The notes under the pieces are model-generated. The model saw nothing but the letters and a program-made list of their open reading frames with translations, made no database searches and was not told the origin of the DNA. The position numbers and the translations under genes are program-made. A stretch of 64,000 bases of DNA, from assembly GCF_016907315.1 (NCBI RefSeq), contig NZ_JAFBBS010000001.1, forward strand, positions 2,046,001-2,110,000. Reading direction: 5' to 3'. Position 1 is the stretch's first letter. The number at the start of each line of letters is the position of its first letter. This document shows, piece after piece, positions 25,448 to 33,243 of the stretch. This stretch comes from Microbacterium esteraromaticum. GTDB lineage: Bacteria > Actinomycetota > Actinomycetes > Actinomycetales > Microbacteriaceae.

Positions 25448-27550
25448 GTGACCCAGCACCGCGACGACGAGCGCATCCGGGAGGTCCGGATCGACGCCCT
25501 CGCCTACGGCGGCGACTACAACCCCGACCAGTGGTCGGAGGAGACCTGGCACGAGGACATCCGCCTCATGAAAGAGGCCGGCGTCACGATGGTGAGTCTG
25601 CCGATCTTCAGCTGGCCGCAGCTCGAGCCCGAGCCCGGCGTCTACGACTGGGGCTGGCTCGACCGCATCATCGACCTGCTGCACGAGGCCGGCATCCGCA
25701 TCGACCTCGCCACCGCGACGGCCACCCCGCCCTCCTGGCTGCTGCGCGAGCACCCCGAGATGGGGCCGTGGGACTCCGAGGGGCACCGGCTCGAGTTCGG
25801 CTCACGCCAGACCTACTGCCCGTCGTCGCCGATCTGGCGCGAGAACGTCGCCCGCATGACCCGCGCGATGGCCGAGCGCTACGGCGAGCACCCCGGCCTC
25901 GCGATGTGGCACATCTCGAACGAGTACGGCGACCACGTCTCGCGCTGCTGGTGCCCCGAATCCGCCCGGCACTTCCGCCGCTGGCTGCAGCACCGCTACG
26001 GCGACCTCGACGGACTGAACGAGGCCTGGGGCGTCAACGTGTGGGGCCAGCGCTACACGTCGTGGGACCACATCGAGACGCCGAAGAAGGCTCCAGGACC
26101 CATCAACCCCACGAAGCTGCTCGACTTCGAGCGCTTCTCGTCGGATGCCATGCTCGAGCTCTTCCAGATCGAGATCGACGTGCTGCGCGAGGTCACGCCC
26201 GACATCGCGGTCACCACGAACTTCATGAGCATGTTCCGCGACCTCGACTACTGGGACTTCGCCGCAGTCGAAGACATCGTCACCGATGACGCGTACCCCG
26301 AGCCGGCCGACCCGACCTCGCACGTCGGCGCCGCGCTGAACTACGGGCTCATGCGCTCGCTCAAGGGCGGGCGTCCGTGGCTGCTGCTCGAGTCGTCGGC
26401 GAGCGCGACCAGCTGGCGCGACATCAACGTGCCCAAGGCGCCGGGAAAGATCCGCGTCGAGAGCCTGCAGGCCGTCGCGCACGGCTCGGACGCGGTCATG
26501 TTCTTCCAGTGGCGCCAGGCCAAGTACGGGCAGGAGAAGTTCCACTCGTCGATGCTCGGCCACCGTGGCGAGCGCTCGCGCAGCTACCAGGAGACGAAGG
26601 CGCTCGGACTCGAGCTCCGCAAGCTCGAGCCGGTGCGCGGCACACGGGTGCGCTCGCGCGTCGCCCTGGTCGTCGACTGGGATTCCTGGTGGGGGTCGAG
26701 CGCGGTCGAGTCGCTTCCCTCGCAGCGTCTGCAGTGGGCCCAGCAGGCCCGTGCCTGGCACCGCGCGCTGCACACGCTCGGCCACCCGGTCGACACCGTG
26801 CGCGCCACCGGGCCGTTCGATAAGTACGACGTCGTCGTGGTGCCCAACCTCTACATCGCCGAGCACCCGCAGGCCGAGGCGGTGCGGACCTTCGTCGAGC
26901 GCGGCGGTCACCTGATCGTCGGCCCGTTCTCGGGAGTGGTGGATGCCACCGAGAAGGTGCACGACGGCGGCGCCCCCGGCCCGCTGCGCGACCTCCTCGG
27001 CATCGAGGTCGACGAGCAGTGGCCGATCGCCGACGGACTCGTCGAGCGGATCGCGTACGGCTCGGCCGACGCGGGGCACGGCACGATCGACGTGCCCAGC
27101 TGGGCGGAGTGGATCGAGGCGGATGCCGATGTCGACGTCCGCGGTCGCTACGCCTCCGGGGTGCTCGAGGGGCTGCCCGCCGTCACCCGACGCCGCAGCG
27201 GCGCGGGCTCGGCGAGCTACGTGAGCGCCATGCTCACGCCCGATGGCATGATCACCGTGTTCGCCGATCTGCTGCGCGCCGCCGGGCTTCCCGTCCGCGA
27301 CCAGATCGACGTGAACGCCGAGGCGGTCACCCGCTCCGACGACCAGACCGACTACACGTTCCTGCTCAACCACGGCGCACAGCCCGTGGCGCTCCGGCTT
27401 CCGGCATCCGGCATCGACCTCCTCACCGGGGCCGAGGCCGCCGACGTCGTCGAGCTCGACGGCTACGGCGCCGCGGTCGTCGCCTCTCCTCGCGCGGCCG
27501 AGATCCCCTTCATCACCCTGACCACACCCACTGCGAAGGAGCAGGCATGA
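25448..27550 (+). CDS. GH42 beta-galactosidase
   Basis: Beta-galactosidase-like enzyme of 700 residues without signal peptide, acting on an imported beta-galactoside or similar glycoside. The TIM barrel opens AYGGDYNPDQWSEETW; the acid/base Glu is in WHISNEYGDH (near residue 158) and the nucleophile Glu in LLLESSASATSW (near 316). A class-I-amidotransferase-like trimerisation domain (about 400-600, VVVPNLYIAEHPQAEAVRTF) and a small beta domain follow. The GTG start lies behind GAGGAG. First gene of the operon with the GcvP-like pair; its stop overlaps the next start. Confidence 0.93.
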   Translation: MTQHRDDERIREVRIDALAYGGDYNPDQWSEETWHEDIRLMKEAGVTMVSLPIFSWPQLEPEPGVYDWGWLDRIIDLLHEAGIRIDLATATATPPSWLLREHPEMGPWDSEGHRLEFGSRQTYCPSSPIWRENVARMTRAMAERYGEHPGLAMWHISNEYGDHVSRCWCPESARHFRRWLQHRYGDLDGLNEAWGVNVWGQRYTSWDHIETPKKAPGPINPTKLLDFERFSSDAMLELFQIEIDVLREVTPDIAVTTNFMSMFRDLDYWDFAAVEDIVTDDAYPEPADPTSHVGAALNYGLMRSLKGGRPWLLLESSASATSWRDINVPKAPGKIRVESLQAVAHGSDAVMFFQWRQAKYGQEKFHSSMLGHRGERSRSYQETKALGLELRKLEPVRGTRVRSRVALVVDWDSWWGSSAVESLPSQRLQWAQQARAWHRALHTLGHPVDTVRATGPFDKYDVVVVPNLYIAEHPQAEAVRTFVERGGHLIVGPFSGVVDATEKVHDGGAPGPLRDLLGIEVDEQWPIADGLVERIAYGSADAGHGTIDVPSWAEWIEADADVDVRGRYASGVLEGLPAVTRRRSGAGSASYVSAMLTPDGMITVFADLLRAAGLPVRDQIDVNAEAVTRSDDQTDYTFLLNHGAQPVALRLPASGIDLLTGAEAADVVELDGYGAAVVASPRAAEIPFITLTTPTAKEQA

Positions 27551-28926
27551 CGCAGCCGTTCGTGCATCCGTACATCCCCAATACCGCGCCCGAGTCGCGC
27601 GCGGCGATGCTCGCCGCCGTCGGCGCCACCTCGGTCGACGAGTTCTACGCAGACGTGCCGGAGTCACTGCGCCTCGGCCGTCCGCTCGACCTGCCGGCGC
27701 CGTTCGTCGCCGAGCAGGACCTCGCCCGCCACGTGCGCGGCCTGCTCGCGAAGAACCGCTCAACGCAGGAGCGGCTGAGCTTCCTCGGCGCGGGCACCTA
27801 CAACCACTACGTGCCCGCCGTCGTCGACGAGGTCATCGGACGCAGCGAGTTCCTCACCGCATACGCCGGCGAGCCCTACGAAGACCACGGGCGCTTCCAG
27901 GCGCTGTTCCAGTACCAGTCGCTGATGGCCGAGCTGCTCGAGATGGACGTCGTGAACGTGCCCACCTACGACGGCTACCAGGCCACCGCCACCGGGCTCA
28001 CGATGTCGGGCCGGATCACCGGCCGCAGCCGCGTGCTCGTCGCGAGCGACGTGCTGCCGGCCAAGCTCGCCAAGGTGCACGACTACGTGCGCGCCCACGT
28101 GGCCCTCGAGCACATCCCGACGGCCGACGGCACCGCCGACGTCGCCGCGATCACCGCGGCGCTCGGCGACGACGTCGCCGCCGTGTGGATCGAGACCCCC
28201 AGCGCGACGGGAGCCGTCGAGGCGGCCCTGCAGCAGATCGCGGATGCCGCGCACGCGGCCGGTGCGATCGTCGTGGTCGGCACCGACCCGATCGGCTACG
28301 GCGTGCTCACCCCGCCGGCGCTGCACGGGGCCGACATCGTCACCGGCGACATCCAGTCGCTCGGCCTGCACCAGTGGTTCGGCGGCGCCCACGGCGGCTT
28401 CATCGCCGTGCACGACGACACCCGCTTCGTCATGGAGATGCCCTCGCGCCTGTTCGGGCTCGAGTCCACCGACGTGCCAGGCGAGTACGGCTTCGGCGAC
28501 GTCGCCTACGACCGCACCTCGTTCGCACACCGCGAAGAGGGCAAGGAGTGGGTCGGAACGGCCGCAGCCCTCTGGGGCATCGCCGCCGGCGTCTACCTCG
28601 CGCTCATGGGCCCCGACGGCATGGCCGAGCTCGGCGAGACGCTGCTCGCCCGCACCCGCTACGCCCAGCAGGCCCTCGCCGCGATCCCTGGCGTCACCCT
28701 CGACGACCACGCCGTGCACCTGCGTGAGTTCACCGTCACGCTGCCGATCCCGGCATCCGACGTCATCCGCGGCCTGCGCGAGAAGGGCATCGAGCCCGGT
28801 GTCGCTCTCGGCGAGCACCGCCTGCTCGTGTGCGTCACCGAGATGACCACGCAGTCCGACATCGACACCCTGGCCTCGGCGCTCGCCGCGGTCACCGCCC
28901 CCGCCTTCGCAGAGGAGCAGAACTGA
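27547..28926 (+). CDS. Glycine dehydrogenase (decarboxylating) subunit 1-like protein
   Basis: 459-residue PLP-fold protein resembling GcvPA, the subunit of split glycine decarboxylase that lacks the PLP lysine. The family opening HPYIPNTAPESRAAMLAAVG and SFLGAGTYNHYVPAVVDEVI are clear. The stretch where GcvPA normally reads close to YQPEISQGTLQALFEFQ is GEPYEDHGRFQALFQYQ here, and MYDGAT-like becomes TYDGYQ, so the active-site surface differs. The ATG overlaps the beta-galactosidase stop; the stop overlaps the next gene (TGATG). No gcvT, gcvH or lipoamide dehydrogenase gene is in the window. Probably a paralogous enzyme acting on another amino compound. Confidence 0.82.
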   Translation: MTQPFVHPYIPNTAPESRAAMLAAVGATSVDEFYADVPESLRLGRPLDLPAPFVAEQDLARHVRGLLAKNRSTQERLSFLGAGTYNHYVPAVVDEVIGRSEFLTAYAGEPYEDHGRFQALFQYQSLMAELLEMDVVNVPTYDGYQATATGLTMSGRITGRSRVLVASDVLPAKLAKVHDYVRAHVALEHIPTADGTADVAAITAALGDDVAAVWIETPSATGAVEAALQQIADAAHAAGAIVVVGTDPIGYGVLTPPALHGADIVTGDIQSLGLHQWFGGAHGGFIAVHDDTRFVMEMPSRLFGLESTDVPGEYGFGDVAYDRTSFAHREEGKEWVGTAAALWGIAAGVYLALMGPDGMAELGETLLARTRYAQQALAAIPGVTLDDHAVHLREFTVTLPIPASDVIRGLREKGIEPGVALGEHRLLVCVTEMTTQSDIDTLASALAAVTAPAFAEEQN

Positions 28927-30497
28927 TGGCCCTCCCCGTCGCACCCAAGCCCGCCCTGCGCCGCTTCCAGCAGGCCCGCTGGGACGAGCCGATCATCTTC
29001 GAGCTCTCCACCTCCGGCGAGCGCGGCGTGCTCGTCTCGCGGGTCGAGTCAGGCATCCGGGATGCCGTCGGCGACGTCGTCGCCGACCTGCCGGCCTCGT
29101 TGCGCCGCCCCTCGAAGGCGAAGCTGCCCGAGATGGGCCAGATGCGCGTGCTCAAGCACTACCTGCGCCTGTCGCAGGAGAACCTGGGCGCCGACTTCAA
29201 CGTCGACATCGGCCAGGGCACGTGCACCATGAAGTACGCGCCGAAGATCAACGACCAGCTCGCGGGCGCCCCGCAGGTCACCGCCATGCACCCGCATCAG
29301 GATCCCGCCGACGCGCAGGGCGTGCTCGAGATCCTGTGGCAGCTCGAGCGCATGCTCGCCGAGATCTCGGGCATGGATGAAGTGTCTCTGCACACGCAGG
29401 GCGGCTCGGCCGCGATCTGGTCGAACATCGCCATGATCCGCAAATACCACGAGGCCAACGGCGAGGGCGAGCAGCGCCGTGAGGTCATCACGACGATCTT
29501 CAGCCACCCGTCGAACGCCGCCGCCGCGAAGGCCGCCGGCTACGAGGTCATCACCGTGTATCCCGATGCCGAGGGCTACCCCTCGCTCGACGCGCTGAAG
29601 GCCGCGCTGTCGCCCCGCACCGCGGCGATCATGGTCACCAACCCCGAGGACACCGGCATCTACAACCCGGCGATCAAGGAGTGGGTCGACGCGGCGCACG
29701 CGGTCGGCGCCCTCGCCTCGTATGACCAGGCCAACGCCAACGGCATCCTGGGCATCACCCGCGCCCGCGACGCCGGCTTCGACGTGTGCCACTTCAACCT
29801 GCACAAGACCTTCGGCACCCCGCACGGCTGCGGCGGCCCCGGCTCGGGCGCCAACGCGGTGAGCTCGGCGCTCGCGCCGTTCCTGCCGGGTCCGCGCGTC
29901 GTGCGCGAAGACGACGGCACCTTCGCCGTCGCCGAGGCCGGTGCCCAGTCGATCGGCGCGGTCGGCCCGTTCTTCGGAGTGATCCCCGCGCTCGTCAAGG
30001 CCTACTCGTGGATCATGGCGCTGGGCGCGGATGGGCTGCTCGCCGCGGCCGAGACCGCGGTGCTCAACAACAACTACCTGATGGCGAAGGTGCTCGAGAT
30101 CCCCGGAGCATCGGCGCCGTACGCGACCGGCCGCCGCCGCATCGAGCAGGTGCGCTACTCGTGGGAGGGGCTGTACCAGGAGACCGGCATCTCGTCAGAG
30201 GAGATCGGCATCCGCATGTCGGACTTCGGCATGCACTACTGGACCAGCCACCACCCGTACGTCGTTCCGCAGCCGTTCACGCTCGAGCCCACCGAGTCGT
30301 ACTCCATGGCCGAGCTCGACGAGTACGCCGCGACCCTGGCCGAGGTGGCGCGCGAGGCCCGCGAGACCCCGGAGGTCGTGCGCACCGCTCCGCACAACCA
30401 GACCGTGCACCACACCCATCACGACGACCTCGACGACCCCGAGCGCTGGGCCGTCACGTGGCGCGCCTACCGGCGCAAGCACTTCGCCGAGGCGTGA
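28926..30497 (+). CDS. Glycine dehydrogenase (decarboxylating) subunit 2-like PLP enzyme
   Basis: 523-residue GcvPB-like protein carrying the PLP lysine (K294) in NLHKTFGTPHGCGGPGSG, where typical GcvPB reads HKTFSTPHGGGGPG. Other signature motifs are altered: GQGTCTMKYAP instead of LGSCTMKYNP, HTQGGSAA at the PAAGAHGE position, and FSHPSNAAAA at the AHGTNPASA position. The fold and PLP site are preserved, but the substrate-contacting residues differ consistently, so glycine cleavage is doubtful. It is longer than usual GcvPB (about 490), with a His-rich C-terminal stretch HNQTVHHTHHDD. Forms a complex with the preceding subunit by analogy. Confidence 0.82.
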   Translation: MALPVAPKPALRRFQQARWDEPIIFELSTSGERGVLVSRVESGIRDAVGDVVADLPASLRRPSKAKLPEMGQMRVLKHYLRLSQENLGADFNVDIGQGTCTMKYAPKINDQLAGAPQVTAMHPHQDPADAQGVLEILWQLERMLAEISGMDEVSLHTQGGSAAIWSNIAMIRKYHEANGEGEQRREVITTIFSHPSNAAAAKAAGYEVITVYPDAEGYPSLDALKAALSPRTAAIMVTNPEDTGIYNPAIKEWVDAAHAVGALASYDQANANGILGITRARDAGFDVCHFNLHKTFGTPHGCGGPGSGANAVSSALAPFLPGPRVVREDDGTFAVAEAGAQSIGAVGPFFGVIPALVKAYSWIMALGADGLLAAAETAVLNNNYLMAKVLEIPGASAPYATGRRRIEQVRYSWEGLYQETGISSEEIGIRMSDFGMHYWTSHHPYVVPQPFTLEPTESYSMAELDEYAATLAEVAREARETPEVVRTAPHNQTVHHTHHDDLDDPERWAVTWRAYRRKHFAEA

Positions 30498-30501
30498 TCG
30501 C

Positions 30502-31833
30502 GTGATCGGACTGGTCGTCAACCCTGTCGCCGGTGTCGGCGGGCCCGCGGGCCTTGCCGGCTCCGACGGCGCGGAGGTGCAGCGTCTCGCGGTCTCGCGC
30601 GGCGCGCACTCCCGCGCGCAGGAGCGGGCGACCGTCGCACTGCAGACGCTGGCCGCCAGGCATCCGTCTCTCGTCATCGCCACCGCAGCGGGAGCGATGG
30701 GCGCAGACGCCGTGCACGCCGCGGACCTGGAGGCCCGGGTCGTGTACGTCCCCCGTGGCGGGGCGACCCCATCTGAGTCACCGAGCACAGGAGAATCCGC
30801 GAGCACAGGAGAATCCGCCGCGGATCGTCCTGCGTCGGCGAGATCTCCTGTTCTCGTGCGGTTCGCGACCTCGGCATCCGACACCTCGGCATCCGACACC
30901 TCAGCCGCCGTCGCCGCGCTCGCCGAGGCCGGCGCGACGCTGATCCTCGTCGCGGGAGGCGACGGCACGCTGCGCGATGCGGCGGCGGGGCTCGCCGGGT
31001 TGGCGTACATAACTCAGGAGAATCCTGGCCGGTCGGTCGCAGGGGACGCCCCGCAGACCGGTTCCCCCGCGGGTCTCCTGAGTTGTGAACAGCAGCCGGC
31101 CGTGCTCGGCATCCCGTCCGGCGTGAAGATGTACTCGCCGGTGTTCGCGGTCAGCCCTCGGGCAGCCGGCTCGCTCGCAGCCGACTGGGTCGACGGCGGC
31201 CTGCCTGTCTCCGAGCGCGAGGTGCTCGACATCGACGAGGCGGCGATGCGCCGCGCGCGCGTCGAGCCGCAGCTGTTCGGAATGCTGCGTGTGCCGTTCC
31301 GCATGGGCCGCACGCAGGCGCGCAAGGCCGCGACCCCTGCCTCCGAGGCCGCAGCCGTCGCCGCAGCCGCTCGTGGCGCGGTCGCGCGCATGCAGCCGGG
31401 CGTCCGGTACCTGCTCGGACCTGGCGGCACCACCGCCGAGATCGCCAGGCAGCTCGGCATCGAGAAATCGCCGCTGGGCGTCGACGTCATCCGCGACGGC
31501 CGTCGGCTGCTGTCCGCCGCGAGTGAGGAGCAGCTGCTCGCCGAGATCGCCAAGGGCCCCGCCCAGGCGGTCATCACGGTGATCGGCGGCCAGGGGTTCC
31601 TGCTCGGCCGGGGCAACCAGCAGCTGTCGGCAGCCGTCATCCGTGCGCTCGGCGACGATCCGCTCCTGGTCGTGGCGCCAGAGCAGAAGGTCATCGACCT
31701 GCACGGCCGCCCGCTCATCGTCGAGACCGGCGACCCCGCCGTCGACGCGCGACTGGCCGGCCACATCCGCATCATCACCGGGGCGTCGACCACCAGCCTG
31801 TACGCTGTCGCCGCCCCCGAGCTCGTTCCCTGA
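30502..31833 (+). CDS. AcoX-like ATP-NAD-kinase-family protein with two repeat-derived insertions
   Basis: 443-residue member of the ATP-NAD kinase-like family (COG3199/AcoX). Conserved blocks are GLVVNPVAGVGGPAGLAGSDG at the N terminus, VAGGDGTLRDA near residue 150, VLGIPSGVKMYSPVFAVSPRAAG, EREVLDIDE and a C-terminal GPGGTTAEIARQLG. Two low-complexity insertions interrupt it: about residues 90-133 (Ser/Thr-rich, STGESA and SASDT each duplicated) and about 169-198 (before QPAVLGIP). Both coincide with palindromic DNA repeats and keep the frame. The GTG start follows the GcvPB-like stop by four bases. The real substrate of this family outside acetoin operons is unknown; it may phosphorylate an operon intermediate. 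Confidence 0.8.
   Translation: MIGLVVNPVAGVGGPAGLAGSDGAEVQRLAVSRGAHSRAQERATVALQTLAARHPSLVIATAAGAMGADAVHAADLEARVVYVPRGGATPSESPSTGESASTGESAADRPASARSPVLVRFATSASDTSASDTSAAVAALAEAGATLILVAGGDGTLRDAAAGLAGLAYITQENPGRSVAGDAPQTGSPAGLLSCEQQPAVLGIPSGVKMYSPVFAVSPRAAGSLAADWVDGGLPVSEREVLDIDEAAMRRARVEPQLFGMLRVPFRMGRTQARKAATPASEAAAVAAAARGAVARMQPGVRYLLGPGGTTAEIARQLGIEKSPLGVDVIRDGRRLLSAASEEQLLAEIAKGPAQAVITVIGGQGFLLGRGNQQLSAAVIRALGDDPLLVVAPEQKVIDLHGRPLIVETGDPAVDARLAGHIRIITGASTTSLYAVAAPELVP
30782..30860. repeat. CAGGAG-family palindromic element inside the AcoX-like gene
   Basis: CGAGCACAGGAGAATCCG occurs twice in tandem (30782-30799, 30800-30817) and faces an inverted copy AGATCTCCTGTTCTCGTGCG (30841-30860). 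The same layout, including the 18-base step, occurs at 48834-48907. The whole element lies within the open frame. Confidence 0.75.
30871..30900 (+). repeat. 15-bp tandem duplication in the AcoX-like gene
   Basis: TCGGCATCCGACACC is repeated exactly at 30871-30885 and 30886-30900, encoding SASDT twice. It adjoins the palindromic element on its 3' side. Confidence 0.8.
31011..31084. repeat. AACTCAGGAG...CTCCTGAGTT palindromic element inside the AcoX-like gene
   Basis: Perfect 10-bp terminal inverted repeats at 31011-31020 and 31075-31084 enclose a GC-rich centre that is itself partly palindromic. The element keeps the frame and separates AAGLAGLAY from QPAVLGIP, blocks that are close together in relatives. 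A similar element is at 57280-57363. Confidence 0.7.
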
Positions 31834-31871
31834 CCCCTCGACACCGACCCGCAACGAAGTAAGGAATCCCC

Positions 31872-32630
31872 ATGCGTCTCGAGAACAAGAAGGCCATCGT
31901 CACCGGCGGCGCCGGAGGCATCGGCCGTGCCACCTCGCTCGCCTTCGCCGCCGAGGGGGCGTCGGTCGCCGTCGTCGACCTCAACGCCGACGCCGCCGAA
32001 GCCGTCGCCGAAGAGATCCGTGCCGCGGGCGGCACCGCAGTGGCGATCGCCGCTGACGTCTCGAGTGAAGACGACATCGTCCGCGTGGTCGAGACGGCGA
32101 ACGAGGCGCTCGGCGGCATCGACGTGGTGTTCAACAACGCCGGCATCATCCGCCGCACCACCGCGGTCGAGACGACGGTCGAGGAGTGGGACCGCGTGTT
32201 CGGCGTGAACGTGCGCGCGATCTTCCTGATGTGCAAGCACGTCGTGCCGATCATGAAGGCGAACGGTGGCGGCTCCATCGTCAACACCGGCTCCGGCTGG
32301 GGTCTCAAGGGCGGCGGCCAGGCGATCTCGTACTGCGCGTCGAAGGGTGCCGTCGTGAACATGACGCGTGCACTCGCTATCGATCACGGCCCCGACGGCA
32401 TCCGGGTCAACTCCGTCAATCCGGGCGATGTCGACACCGGGATGCTGCGCGACGAGGCACGCCAGCTGGGACAGGACCAGACCGGGTTCCTGGCCGAGGC
32501 GGCCGAGCGCCCGCTCAACCGCATGGGCCAGCCGAGCGAGATCGCGGCGGCCGTCGTGTGGCTCGCCAGCGACGAGGCGTCGTACGTCACCGGATCGGCG
32601 CTCGTCGTCGACGGCGGCGGCATCGCCTGA
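31872..32630 (+). CDS. SDR-family NAD(P)-dependent oxidoreductase
   Basis: Classical short-chain dehydrogenase of 252 residues. The cofactor motif TGGAGGIGRAT (residues 12-22), acidic residue DLNAD after the second strand (NAD preference), NNAG, the catalytic Ser in NTGSGWG and YCASKG (Tyr-x3-Lys) are all present. An AAGGA ribosome site precedes the ATG. Last gene of the O4 operon, 38 bases after the AcoX-like gene. It probably oxidises a hydroxyl of the sugar or aglycone processed by the operon; the substrate is unknown. Confidence 0.92.
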   Translation: MRLENKKAIVTGGAGGIGRATSLAFAAEGASVAVVDLNADAAEAVAEEIRAAGGTAVAIAADVSSEDDIVRVVETANEALGGIDVVFNNAGIIRRTTAVETTVEEWDRVFGVNVRAIFLMCKHVVPIMKANGGGSIVNTGSGWGLKGGGQAISYCASKGAVVNMTRALAIDHGPDGIRVNSVNPGDVDTGMLRDEARQLGQDQTGFLAEAAERPLNRMGQPSEIAAAVVWLASDEASYVTGSALVVDGGGIA

Positions 32631-32726
32631 CGCGCCCCGCCGGAGGCGTCCCTGCACGGATGACGGATGCCAGGGCGCGCGCTGCCCGCCGGGAGTATCC
32701 TGACCGCAACCGAGCGAGGAGACGTC

Positions 32727-33155
32727 ATGGTTCCCGAGATCAACTACTGGGCTGTGCTGGTCGCTACGGCGTCGAGCATGGTGGTCGGCGCGATCTGGTA
32801 CGCGAGGGGAGTGATGGGCGAGCGATGGGCGCGCCTCGCTGGCGTCGATCTCGAGCATCCCGCCCGCGGGCCGCTGTGGCCGATGGTCACCACGGTGCTG
32901 GTCAGCTTCGTGACCGCCTGGGTGCTCGCGGGAGCCGCGACCATCGCCTGGCACTTCTACGAGGGCTCGTACTTCTGGGCATCCGTGGTCACGTCGGTCA
33001 CGCTGTGGGCCGGTTTCACGGCTGCCCGCTTCATCACGCACGATGCCTTCGAGGGGCGCTCGACCCGGCTGACCACGCTGAACATCGGGCACGAGCTCGT
33101 CACGGTCGTCGTGATGGCCCTCATCATCGGCGCGTGGCCGCCGGCCGGTCTCTGA
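32727..33155 (+). CDS. DUF1761-family small membrane protein
   Basis: 142 residues with four predicted helices. The DUF1761 opening VPEINYWAVLVATASSMVVG and the GAIWYARGVMGERWARLAG loop are typical, and FEGRSTRLTTLNIGHELV precedes the last helix. Function unknown. The ATG at 32727 lies behind a GAGGAG ribosome site; TATCCT at about 32696 may be the -10. It stands alone and converges on the M6 peptidase gene with a shared terminator. Confidence 0.8.
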   Translation: MVPEINYWAVLVATASSMVVGAIWYARGVMGERWARLAGVDLEHPARGPLWPMVTTVLVSFVTAWVLAGAATIAWHFYEGSYFWASVVTSVTLWAGFTAARFITHDAFEGRSTRLTTLNIGHELVTVVVMALIIGAWPPAGL

Positions 33156-33192
33156 CCGCCCGCCGGGTCTCTGGCCCGGCATCCGGATGCAG

Positions 33193-33227
33193 TTCGGGCC
33201 CGACCCCGGGAAGGGGACGGGCCCGAA
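33193..33227. terminator. Bidirectional hairpin terminator
   Basis: TTCGGGCCCG...CGGGCCCGAA arms with inner CCCC/GGGG pairing and a short loop, between the convergent DUF1761 and M6 peptidase genes. It has 14 paired bases with one internal A-A mismatch. Confidence 0.75.
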
Positions 33228-33243
33228 CCGCGTCAGCGCACCG

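Noticed and set aside
27547-30497. Calling the pair gcvPA/gcvPB outright
   Set aside because: Key motifs differ from the glycine enzyme as I know it and gcvT/gcvH are absent, so a '-like' call without gene symbol is safer.
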